Origin: Aquirhabdus sp.
GTDB lineage: Bacteria; Pseudomonadota; Gammaproteobacteria; Pseudomonadales; Moraxellaceae
Assembly (NCBI GenBank): GCA_030152425.1
Contig: JASLJP010000220.1
Coordinates: 1-5,647 of the forward strand
DNA: 5,647 nucleotides
Direction of reading: 5' to 3'
Part shown: piece after piece, positions 1 to 5,647 of the stretch
How the letters are laid out: each line of letters starts with the position of its first letter
Position numbering within the stretch: the stretch's first letter is position 1
Program-made: the position numbers and the translations under genes
The notes under the pieces: model-generated
Database searches by the model: none
Told to the model about the DNA's origin: nothing
What the model saw: only the letters and a program-made list of their open reading frames with translations

Positions 1-1
1 C

Positions 2-817
<816 letters not shown>

Positions 818-823
818 GACGGC

Positions 824-854
824 TTGGGTATGCGGGCGAAGCCTGCATACCCAA
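824..854. repeat. Strong hairpin (13-bp arms) downstream of the hydrolase gene
   Basis: The left arm TTGGGTATGCGGG (824-836) and right arm CCTGCATACCCAA (842-854) are complementary over 13 positions with one G-U pair, around a 5-base loop CGAAG. It starts 6 bases after the hydrolase stop codon. No T-run follows on either strand, so it is not a textbook intrinsic terminator. Its position and shape fit a REP-like repeat or an RNA 3'-end stabilising hairpin. A second near-copy was not seen in this window. Confidence 0.6.
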
Positions 855-940
855 CCAAGAGACCCAAAATCATACCCATTTATACCCCATTCCAAGATGC
901 TCATTGTTGCTTTACTGACCTAGTCACTGCGCTGACTCAC

Positions 941-969
941 TTTACAATTGATAGCGCATATGCTATCAA
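941..969 (+). promoter_or_regulatory. Predicted promoter of the toxin-antitoxin operon
   Basis: A -35-like TTTACA (941-946) is followed after 17 bases by TATCAA (964-969). The bases TGC just before it (961-963) form an extended -10 (TGn). The expected transcription start, about 7 bases after the -10, falls at or very near the toxin ATG at 976. With no Shine-Dalgarno sequence visible before that ATG, this points to a leaderless or nearly leaderless transcript. The -10 matches consensus at only four of six positions, so this is a prediction. Confidence 0.4.
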
Positions 970-973
970 TTGT
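944..973. promoter_or_regulatory. Inverted-repeat operator of the TA module
   Basis: The arms ACAATTGATAGC (944-955) and GCTATCAATTGT (962-973) are perfect reverse complements over 12 bases, separated by 6 bases (GCATAT). The repeat ends 2 bases before the toxin ATG and covers the -35/-10 region predicted for this operon. Ribbon-helix-helix antitoxins bind palindromic sites at their own promoters and repress transcription, usually as a toxin-antitoxin complex. The antitoxin encoded at 1404-1631 is the natural candidate ligand. The palindrome is seen directly; the binding is inferred. Confidence 0.7.
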
Positions 974-975
974 CT

Positions 976-1407
976 ATGAAAGTAGTCATCGATACCAATG
1001 TCATTGTCAGTGCTATTCGTGCAGGCGACAGCGTTAGCCGAGATCTGCTACGTCTGATATTTTTAGGCGAGATAAAGCCACTGATTTCAAACGCCTTGTT
1101 CTTGGAATATGAAGCCATTACCCAACGGGCTGATGTCATGACATCTTGTCACTTTACCCAAGATGAAGCAGAACAATTTCTAGATGCGCTTTTTTCAGTC
1201 TCGCAGTGGGTCGAAATTTATTTTGCATGGCGACCGAATCTTAAAGATGAAAGTGATAACTTCCTCATTGAACTCGCTATCGCGGGCAATGCAAAATGCA
1301 TTATTAGCAATAATATTAAAGACCTAAAGGGCGGCGAGCTACTCTTTCCGCAGCTATCCGTGTGTACCCCTCAACAATTTATGACGAATTGGCGGAGTCA
1401 AATATGA
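976..1407 (+). CDS. PIN-domain toxin of a type II toxin-antitoxin pair
   Basis: A 143-residue protein with a PIN domain of the type annotated as 'putative toxin-antitoxin system toxin component, PIN family'. PIN toxins are Mg2+-dependent ribonucleases. It opens MKVVIDTNVIVSAI with the first metal-binding Asp at residue 6; Glu44 lies in LFLEYEAI; Asp91 and Asp94 lie in KDESDNF; the C-terminal IISNNIKDL carries Asn113 where many PIN proteins have Asp, with Asp116 nearby. The S/T-x-N-x-x-D version also occurs in this family as I recall it, so I do not call the protein inactive. ATG 976 is chosen over the in-frame TTG at 970, which lies inside the operator palindrome. No ribosome binding site precedes it. 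The stop overlaps the antitoxin start (ATGA). Base composition is clearly AT-richer than the flanking genes, suggesting horizontal acquisition. RNA target unknown. Confidence 0.88.
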   Translation: MKVVIDTNVIVSAIRAGDSVSRDLLRLIFLGEIKPLISNALFLEYEAITQRADVMTSCHFTQDEAEQFLDALFSVSQWVEIYFAWRPNLKDESDNFLIELAIAGNAKCIISNNIKDLKGGELLFPQLSVCTPQQFMTNWRSQI

Positions 1408-1631
1408 GCACATTAACCATTAGACTGCCTGACGAAAAGCACGACCGCTTAAAAGCGCTGGCGTCTGCGCGTCATATCAGTGTCAACAAATTGATCGATG
1501 AGTTAGCGACAATTGCGCTTGTTGAGCATGATGCACATCTGCGTTTTATCACACGGGCAAAACATGGCAATGCGACCGATGGCTTAAAACTGTTAGACCG
1601 ACTATCAGAGCGAGAAGCTGCAGCAAAGTAA
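1404..1631 (+). CDS. Ribbon-helix-helix antitoxin
   Basis: A 75-residue protein with the N-terminal layout of a CopG/Arc-type ribbon-helix-helix DNA-binding domain: strand LTIRLPDE (residues 4-11), helix about 12-23, the turn HIS and second helix SVNKLIDELATIALVEHD (about 26-43). A charged tail (about 45-75) follows and would be the segment that wraps and neutralises the PIN toxin. The start at 1404 is supported by GGAG (1394-1397) 6 bases upstream and by the ATGA overlap with the toxin stop, which implies translational coupling. An in-frame GTG at 1362 would overlap the toxin by 46 bases and is less likely. The antitoxin is the second gene, the reverse of the classical order; it probably dimerises on the palindrome at 944-973. 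Its stop is 4 bases from the convergent PHP gene stop. Confidence 0.85.
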   Translation: MSTLTIRLPDEKHDRLKALASARHISVNKLIDELATIALVEHDAHLRFITRAKHGNATDGLKLLDRLSEREAAAK

Positions 1632-1635
1632 CCCC

Positions 1636-2490
1636 CTACCCCAACACCTCCCACACCCCGACCTGCCCCTCGCTAAGCTGGGGCACCTGACCGAGTTTGT
1701 TCCAGACCATTTGGCCGCCGTGGAAGTCGCTGGCGGTGGAGACGAGGAAGTCGTGTTCTTTGACGAGGCGGTTGATCATGCCACGCGTGGCGGGTGGCTC
1801 GTTGATCGGCGGTAGCTCGATGGCACGGCCACCGGCGGCTTTAAAGTCGACGAGCAGGTGACGCAGGGCGGTCGAGGTGAGGTTGTTGCGCGTCGGATGG
1901 GCGAGCACGGCTTGGCCGCCACTGTCGACGATGGCTTTGATGCCATCGGCCATCGGTAGCCACTCCAGTGGCACATGGGCGGATTTGCCCTCGCCCAAGT
2001 AGCGGTCAAAGGCCTGCTGCATCTTCATGACGATACCGGCATCGACCATCCACTGGGCGATATGACCCCGCGTGATGCCTTCGGCGCGCCCCCCTGCCGA
2101 GGCGAGTACGGCCTCCCACGCGGATTTTTTGGTGATCTTTTCCAGTTTCTGACAGATGGCTTCGGCGCGGCGGGCGCGGATGTCTTTTTGCACGTCTAAG
2201 ACTGCATTCAGCGCCGTGCAGTCGGTCATGCCGAGGCCGACGATATGGATGGATACGGCGCGCTTGGTGGTGGCACGCGTCCACTGGGTCGACAGCTCGA
2301 CGCCGTCGATCAAATGCAGCCCTAAACGCTGTGCTTCAAGGCGTGCCTCGGGCAGTCCAGCGAGGGTGTCGTGGTCGGTCAGGGCGAAATGGGTGATCTC
2401 TGCCGCATGGGCAGCCGTGACTAGCGCCGTGGGTGACAATTGCCCATCAGAAAAGTAGCTGTGCGTATGTAAATCCGCCCGCAGGATCAT
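1636..2490 (-). CDS. PHP-domain phosphoesterase (YciV / RNase AM-like)
   Basis: A 284-residue PHP-superfamily metal-dependent phosphoesterase. Its closest characterised relatives are E. coli YciV (RNase AM, formerly annotated TrpH), a 5'-3' exonuclease on short RNAs, and a Chromobacterium 3',5'-nucleotide bisphosphate phosphatase. Metal-ligand motifs appear in the usual order: His8 and His10 in ADLHTHSYFSDG with Asp15, Asp39-His40 in LTDHDT, Glu65 in DGVELST, His82 in IHIVG, His143 in RGHIAQW, His198 in LAHPTR, and Asp255 and His257 in ASDFHGG. All are present and the length is normal, so the enzyme should be active in the cytoplasm. The start at 2490 is supported on this strand by AAGGTGG (2505-2499), 8 bases upstream. 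It is divergent from yciB and convergent with the antitoxin gene, with no terminator visible in the 4-bp gap. The exact substrate is inferred from family only. Confidence 0.92.
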   Translation of the reverse strand: MILRADLHTHSYFSDGQLSPTALVTAAHAAEITHFALTDHDTLAGLPEARLEAQRLGLHLIDGVELSTQWTRATTKRAVSIHIVGLGMTDCTALNAVLDVQKDIRARRAEAICQKLEKITKKSAWEAVLASAGGRAEGITRGHIAQWMVDAGIVMKMQQAFDRYLGEGKSAHVPLEWLPMADGIKAIVDSGGQAVLAHPTRNNLTSTALRHLLVDFKAAGGRAIELPPINEPPATRGMINRLVKEHDFLVSTASDFHGGQMVWNKLGQVPQLSEGQVGVWEVLG

Positions 2491-2527
2491 CTATACTTCC
2501 ACCTTTATTTGATGTGGTTAGCGTAGC
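2491..2527. promoter_or_regulatory. Divergent intergenic region between the PHP gene and yciB
   Basis: These 37 bases separate two divergent start codons, so both promoters must overlap here or extend into the neighbouring coding sequence. On the plus strand TATACT (2492-2497) is a good -10 match for yciB, but no convincing -35 precedes it. On the minus strand the Shine-Dalgarno AAGGTGG (2505-2499) belongs to the PHP gene. yciB has only a weak ribosome binding site (GTGG, 2514-2517). Confidence 0.3.
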
Positions 2528-3082
2528 ATGAAAGCATTGCTGGACTTTGTGCCTTTGGTTGTATTCTTTGTCCTTGCCAAGACTCAATCGATCTTTGTTG
2601 CGACCCAAGGTCTGATCATTTCCAGTGTCATCATCTATAGCCTGCACTTCGCCCTGCAAAAATGGCGTCTGGAAAAACAGCAGTGGATCACGCTGGTGCT
2701 GACCTTGGCCTTTGGCGGTCTGACGCTCTATATGCACGACGACTACTGGCTACGCTGGAAATCAACCATCATCAACTGGATTTTTGGCGTGGCGTTCCTG
2801 CTCAGTCCGATGGTCGGCAAACCATCGACCCCGCTGATCAAACGTTTCCTGCAGTCGGCGCTCGACCTGTCGGATAGCGCGTGGAAAAAACTGAACCTGA
2901 CGTGGGCGGTGTTTTTCTTTGCGCTGGGCGGCCTGCATTTACTGTTTGCCTTCCAGTTCCCTGAGCAGTGGATTAATTTCAAAGTCTTTGGCGGCACCGC
3001 GATCATGCTGGTGTTTATGATCGGTCAGTTCGTGCTGCTGCGCAATCATTTCAAGACGCCCGATAGCGTCGAAAAACCCTAA
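2528..3082 (+). CDS. yciB: Septation protein A / inner-membrane protein YciB
   Basis: A 184-residue polytopic inner-membrane protein of the YciB (IspA/IspZ) family, first linked to septation in Shigella and later to envelope integrity and cell-division/elongation interactions in E. coli. The start MKALLDFVPLVVFFVL is the family hallmark. Hydrophobic segments are at about residues 5-40 (probably two spans), 53-69, 80-95, 124-143 and 153-172. Conserved elements include KTQSIFVAT (18-26), INWIFGVAFLLSP (82-94), GKPSTPLIKRF (97-107), WKKLNLTWAVFF (119-130) and WINFKVFGG (148-156). The length is typical. It is the first gene of a run with yciI, a YgiM-like gene and mnmC; yciI follows after 30 bases. 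In E. coli yciB and yciI are also neighbours in the same chromosomal area, which supports both assignments. The molecular activity of YciB is not established. Confidence 0.94.
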   Translation: MKALLDFVPLVVFFVLAKTQSIFVATQGLIISSVIIYSLHFALQKWRLEKQQWITLVLTLAFGGLTLYMHDDYWLRWKSTIINWIFGVAFLLSPMVGKPSTPLIKRFLQSALDLSDSAWKKLNLTWAVFFFALGGLHLLFAFQFPEQWINFKVFGGTAIMLVFMIGQFVLLRNHFKTPDSVEKP

Positions 3083-3112
3083 GTCGGTTTGTTAATTATT
3101 TTGGATGAGACC

Positions 3113-3421
3113 ATGCCTTTATTTGCCGTATATGCCACCGATGCACCCAACACCCTAGAGCAACGCAAAGCCCTGCGCCCTGACCATCTCGCCCGTCTAC
3201 AAGCGCTACAGGCGGCAGGACAGCTGGTCATCGCCGGTCCCTGCCCGACCACCCACGACGTGCCGCCGACTGGGTTTACCGGCAGCTTTTTGGTGCTGAA
3301 TTTTCCGGATCGTGCGGCGATTGATGCGTGGCTGGCGCAAGATCCTTTTGTGCTGAATGGCGTGTATGAGTCGGTGGTGGTCAAGCCCTTTATCCAAGCC
3401 CTGCCGCAGCCTGTCGCCTAA
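3113..3421 (+). CDS. yciI: YciI family protein
   Basis: A 102-residue small cytoplasmic protein of the YciI family (ferredoxin-like alpha+beta fold; related proteins act as muconolactone-isomerase-like or dehydrochlorinase-like enzymes, but E. coli YciI itself has no settled function). It matches the E. coli protein as recalled along its whole length: FAVYATD (4-10), LRPDHLARLQAL (21-32), GQLVIAGPCP (36-45), GFTGSFLVLNF (54-64), WLAQDPFVLNGVYESVVVKPF (73-93). His25 and Asp77 are the conserved pair proposed as active-site residues. ATG 3113 is preferred over the longer in-frame start at 3089: the family begins right at MPLFAVYA and GGATGAG (3103-3109) gives a plausible ribosome binding site. 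Gaps of 30 bp to yciB and 42 bp to the next gene suggest co-transcription. Confidence 0.92.
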   Translation: MPLFAVYATDAPNTLEQRKALRPDHLARLQALQAAGQLVIAGPCPTTHDVPPTGFTGSFLVLNFPDRAAIDAWLAQDPFVLNGVYESVVVKPFIQALPQPVA

Positions 3422-3463
3422 ACGCGCACGCCCTATTTGTACCCTTTACGGATTTACGCGTTT

Positions 3464-3949
3464 ATGAACGTCCTTGCTGATTCTAAAGTCGCCGCCCTAC
3501 TGGTTCTGCTCGCCCTGTGCAGCAGCGGCGTCCATGCTGCGCCGGCATCCGCGCCTGCAGCCACAGCGGCCTCTAGCCCGGCCGCAACCCCGACCAACGC
3601 CGCCAGTGGCAAAGCCGCAGCGGCGACGACCACTACGACGACCGCAGCAGTCGCGGGCAAACCCGTTGCGCCGGTACGTCCGAGCATGGAAACCCAGATC
3701 GCCAATCTGACCAAGCAGGTCAACAGCCAAACCACACGCCTCAATCAACTGGAAAAAGCCAACCAAGAAGCACTGGCCAAGAACCAGACCCTGCAACTGG
3801 AAAACGACAATCTGACCGTACAGGTCAAGGTGCTGCAGAGTGATCGCGGGGCGCAGATGTTTATCTATGGCGCGGTGGCGATCCTGATCGGTGCGCTGAT
3901 CGGCTATATCTGTGCCAACTACTTTAGCCGTCGCAATCGTCGCTGGTAA
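3464..3949 (+). CDS. Signal peptide-coiled coil-TM protein, YgiM/TIGR04211-like but lacking SH3
   Basis: A 161-residue predicted envelope protein. Residues 1-25 are a signal peptide (hydrophobic VAALLVLLALCSSG, cleavage likely after VHA at 25). Residues 26-73 are a low-complexity Ala/Thr/Pro linker including a run of six Thr. Residues 75-127 (METQIANLTKQV to LQSD) are a heptad-like coiled coil with repeated Leu and Gln/Asn. Residues 132-152 form a transmembrane helix and the tail SRRNRRW is basic, consistent with a cytoplasmic C-terminus and a periplasmic coiled coil. The coiled coil, single helix and basic Trp-containing tail resemble the C-terminal half of YgiM (TIGR04211). That family normally has a bacterial SH3 domain between signal peptide and coiled coil; here the linker takes its place. 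ATG 3464 is chosen over TTG 3437 because the signal peptide then starts properly. The ribosome binding site is weak (GGA at 3450). Cys19 is not in a lipobox (preceded by Leu). Function unknown. Confidence 0.75.
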   Translation: MNVLADSKVAALLVLLALCSSGVHAAPASAPAATAASSPAATPTNAASGKAAAATTTTTTAAVAGKPVAPVRPSMETQIANLTKQVNSQTTRLNQLEKANQEALAKNQTLQLENDNLTVQVKVLQSDRGAQMFIYGAVAILIGALIGYICANYFSRRNRRW

Positions 3950-3977
3950 ACGCTGCCGCGACCGCGTATAGCGCCTC

Positions 3978-5453
3978 ATGAATCCCTCTGATCCAGACCC
4001 ATCATCCCTCGCATTGCATACCCTGGCTGACCGAGCCTGTCTCGTTCTGACGCTGCCGGCGCTGGGCGACGGCCGCGTGCTGTTTGCACTGTGGCACGCG
4101 TGGCGCGCCGCACGACCGAAGAACAGCAGCCGTCTACACCTCCGTATCACAAGCGACCAGCCGATCCCGCTGGCCGCGCTGCAGCCACAGCCTGCAGATA
4201 CACCGCTGTATACCCTGCTCGCCCACCAATACCCGCCCGCCATCGCGGGCATCCACCGCCTGATCTTTGCCGATGAGCGCCTCACGCTGGATCTGTGCAT
4301 CGGGGTAGAGGCTGCGCTCCATCCAGCGGCACAGACCATTCCCCCAGACTCAACAGATGCCTTGGTGGTGATCGGTGCGGGCATCGCCGGGCTGTCGATG
4401 GCGCATGCGCTGGCACTGCGCGGTCATCGGGTGACGCTGATCGAGCAAACAGCCCCACTGGCGGGCGGCTCAGGCAACCCGCGTGCACTGCTGCTGTCTA
4501 AACTGCCCAAGCTCGCCCGCGTGGCGCACAATCTGCAGACCCAAGGCGGCCTGTCGACGGCGCGCTGGTGGCAGGCATGGGCGGATGATGTCGTCACGGC
4601 CACCGGCGCACTGCTGCTGGCCAGCCCTGATGAATTTGCCCAAGCAGCCGACTACCCCAGTGCGCTGGCCGAACGACTCGACCCAGCGGCGGTACACGCC
4701 GTGAGCGGAATGACCAGCACGGCGCATCACCTGTCGCTGCCTGCGGCGGCGGTGCTCAATCCGCTGGCACTGCGCGATCGGGTACTGGCTTCGCCGCTGA
4801 TCCGCCTCGTGCAGGGTACGGTGTCACGACTGCTGCCTCAGGATGGGGCAGGCTGGCAGATCATGGGCAATGAAGATGCCGTAATCGCCACCGCGCAGCA
4901 GGTGATCGTGGCGGCTGCCAAAGACAGTACGCGACTATGCCCCACCCTGCCACCGCTAACCGTGATCCGCGGTCAGATGTCATGGTGTGCCGCCAGCACC
5001 GATCGTCCGCGTGTCGCGCTCGGCTATGGCGGTTATGCTGTCCGCTTTGATCAGCAGGTGCTGCTCGGCTCCAGTTTTGTGCGTGACGATACGTCCACCG
5101 CACTGCGCGAGGGCGAGCATCAGGTCTGCTATGAGCTGCTGCACAGCGCCTATCCCGACTATGCCCAGACCCTACCCGATGTCGCAGCATGGCAGGGTCG
5201 CGCCAGCCTGCGTGCGCTGCCGCGCGACTCGATGCCGCTGGTGGGTGCAGTGCCTGAAATGACTGGCGTATATGCGCTGACGGGCTTGGGGTCGAAAGGA
5301 TTTTCTTTTGCTCCGCTGTGCGCCGAGGCGCTGGCCAGTCAGATATTGGGCGAGCCACTGCCCCTGCCTGCACCGCTGATGGCACAAATCAATCCGGCGC
5401 GTTTTATCAAAACACCACGCGTGCGCAAGCCGTATTACACCCCACCGCAATAA
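3978..5453 (+). CDS. mnmC: MnmC with intact FAD oxidoreductase domain and degenerate methyltransferase domain
   Basis: A 491-residue protein; E. coli MnmC has 668. MnmC finishes the wobble-uridine modification of certain tRNAs: the C-terminal FAD domain converts cmnm5s2U34 to nm5s2U34, and the N-terminal SAM domain methylates it to mnm5s2U34. The FAD part looks complete: GAGIAG nucleotide-binding motif (133-138), GGSGNPRALLLSKL (163-176), GYGGYAVRF (349-357), LGSSFVRDD (363-371), GRASLRALPRDSMPLVGAVP (407-426), TGLGSKGFSFAPLCAEALA (435-453), INPARF (471-476). Residues about 20-112 still align with the first half of the methyltransferase domain (ALWHAW 37-42, HRLIFADERLTLDL 93-106). The ETGFGTG SAM motif has become LTLPALGDG, and the DAWFLDGFAPAKNP region and everything after it are missing. 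In-frame TAG at 3969 rules out a longer N-terminus. No clear ribosome binding site; the start is chosen as the first ATG after that stop. It lies 28 bp after the preceding gene. Confidence 0.9.
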   Translation: MNPSDPDPSSLALHTLADRACLVLTLPALGDGRVLFALWHAWRAARPKNSSRLHLRITSDQPIPLAALQPQPADTPLYTLLAHQYPPAIAGIHRLIFADERLTLDLCIGVEAALHPAAQTIPPDSTDALVVIGAGIAGLSMAHALALRGHRVTLIEQTAPLAGGSGNPRALLLSKLPKLARVAHNLQTQGGLSTARWWQAWADDVVTATGALLLASPDEFAQAADYPSALAERLDPAAVHAVSGMTSTAHHLSLPAAAVLNPLALRDRVLASPLIRLVQGTVSRLLPQDGAGWQIMGNEDAVIATAQQVIVAAAKDSTRLCPTLPPLTVIRGQMSWCAASTDRPRVALGYGGYAVRFDQQVLLGSSFVRDDTSTALREGEHQVCYELLHSAYPDYAQTLPDVAAWQGRASLRALPRDSMPLVGAVPEMTGVYALTGLGSKGFSFAPLCAEALASQILGEPLPLPAPLMAQINPARFIKTPRVRKPYYTPPQ

Positions 5454-5496
5454 ATCAGGGCAGGCAATGCGATGTATTGCTCATTTTGCGTGCATC

Positions 5497-5530
5497 TGTT
5501 GCGAAGCCTCACCGATTAGCAACAATTTTT
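5497..5530 (+). terminator. Weak intrinsic terminator candidate after mnmC
   Basis: TGTTGC (5497-5502) pairs with GCAACA (5519-5524) around a 16-base loop, followed by AATTTTT (to 5530). The stem is short and the loop is long. An alternative is the 7-bp stem 5464-5470/5474-5480 (GCAATGC with GTATTGC, one G-U pair), followed by TCATTTT. Either could end the mnmC transcript; neither is strong. Confidence 0.35.
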
Positions 5531-5577
5531 AGCAATTCATATCATTTATATCTGTTAGCCTTTTAAACGGTGCGGAA

Positions 5578-5620
5578 GCTGTGCTTTGCCTATTTTCACA
5601 GGGTAGTGATAAAGCACAGC
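5578..5620. repeat. Long hairpin with 10-bp perfect arms near the window end
   Basis: GCTGTGCTTT (5578-5587) and AAAGCACAGC (5611-5620) are perfect reverse complements separated by 23 bases. A further 3-bp pairing (CTA 5590-5592 with TAG 5604-5606) continues the stem after an internal loop. No T-run follows. It lies in AT-rich non-coding DNA after mnmC and could be a REP-type or small palindromic repeat element, or the 3' end of a feature beyond the window. The arms are seen directly; the identity is not known. Confidence 0.5.
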
Positions 5621-5647
5621 CTACGACACCACCACTAAGCCAATCAT

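Noticed and set aside
824..854. Hairpin as a classical rho-independent terminator
   Set aside because: No T-run follows the stem on either strand; kept only as an unassigned hairpin.
1362..1403. Longer antitoxin start at GTG 1362
   Set aside because: The extension is just the toxin C-terminal region read in another frame. ATG 1404 has GGAG at 6 bases and the ATGA overlap, and the RHH domain begins there.
3500..3530. Lipoprotein signal in the YgiM-like protein
   Set aside because: The only nearby Cys (residue 19) is preceded by Leu, which does not fit the lipobox; a signal peptidase I site after VHA is better.
3497..4384. 295-codon open frame on the minus strand
   Set aside because: It lies antisense across the YgiM-like gene and the mnmC start. 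Its translation is Arg/Ser/Cys/Gly-rich with no recognisable motif, typical of a GC-rich shadow frame.
4861..5385. 174-codon minus-strand open frame within mnmC
   Set aside because: It is antisense to strongly conserved MnmC motifs and its composition (Arg/Ala/Pro/His-rich) is that of a shadow frame.

Overview
The window is chromosomal DNA from a moderately GC-rich gammaproteobacterium. Gene content (yciB, yciI, a PHP-domain nucleotidase, MnmC, a YgiM-like membrane protein) and protein style resemble Moraxellaceae (Acinetobacter relatives). That placement is an inference from recalled homologues, not a search result. Most of the window is about 55-70% GC; the segment from about 941 to 1631 is visibly AT-richer (sample 60-base lines at 1141-1320 hand-count to 35-40% GC).

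Layout: (1) 2-817, the 3' part of a Tat-exported dienelactone-hydrolase-family enzyme whose first codons lie outside the window; the twin arginines are the first two complete codons. A strong hairpin (824-854) follows it. (2) 941-1631, a compact PIN toxin / ribbon-helix-helix antitoxin module, toxin gene first, genes overlapping by ATGA. It is preceded by a 12-bp-arm inverted repeat that covers its best promoter and ends two bases before the toxin ATG. (3) 1636-2490 on the minus strand, a PHP-domain phosphoesterase (YciV/RNase AM-like), tail-to-tail with the antitoxin and only 4 bp away. (4) 2528-5453 on the plus strand, a closely spaced run of four genes: yciB (septation/inner-membrane protein), yciI, a signal peptide-coiled coil-TM protein resembling YgiM without its SH3 domain, and an mnmC gene. 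(5) 5454-5647, a non-coding AT-rich tail with a weak terminator candidate and a second long hairpin.

The four plus-strand genes probably form one transcription unit (gaps of 30, 42 and 28 bp), divergent from the PHP gene across a 37-bp intergenic region. They are housekeeping genes without an obvious common pathway. The toxin-antitoxin pair looks like an acquired insert between the hydrolase and the PHP gene.

The most notable observation is the MnmC protein. Its FAD-dependent oxidoreductase half looks complete. Its N-terminal tRNA methyltransferase half is reduced to roughly 95 recognisable residues with a broken SAM-binding glycine motif and no catalytic DGFAP-type segment. This suggests a lineage that kept the demodification step (cmnm5s2U to nm5s2U) but lost the final methylation step from this polypeptide. 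I see no new multi-gene system here; the mnmC remnant and the operator/promoter of the TA module are the best leads.
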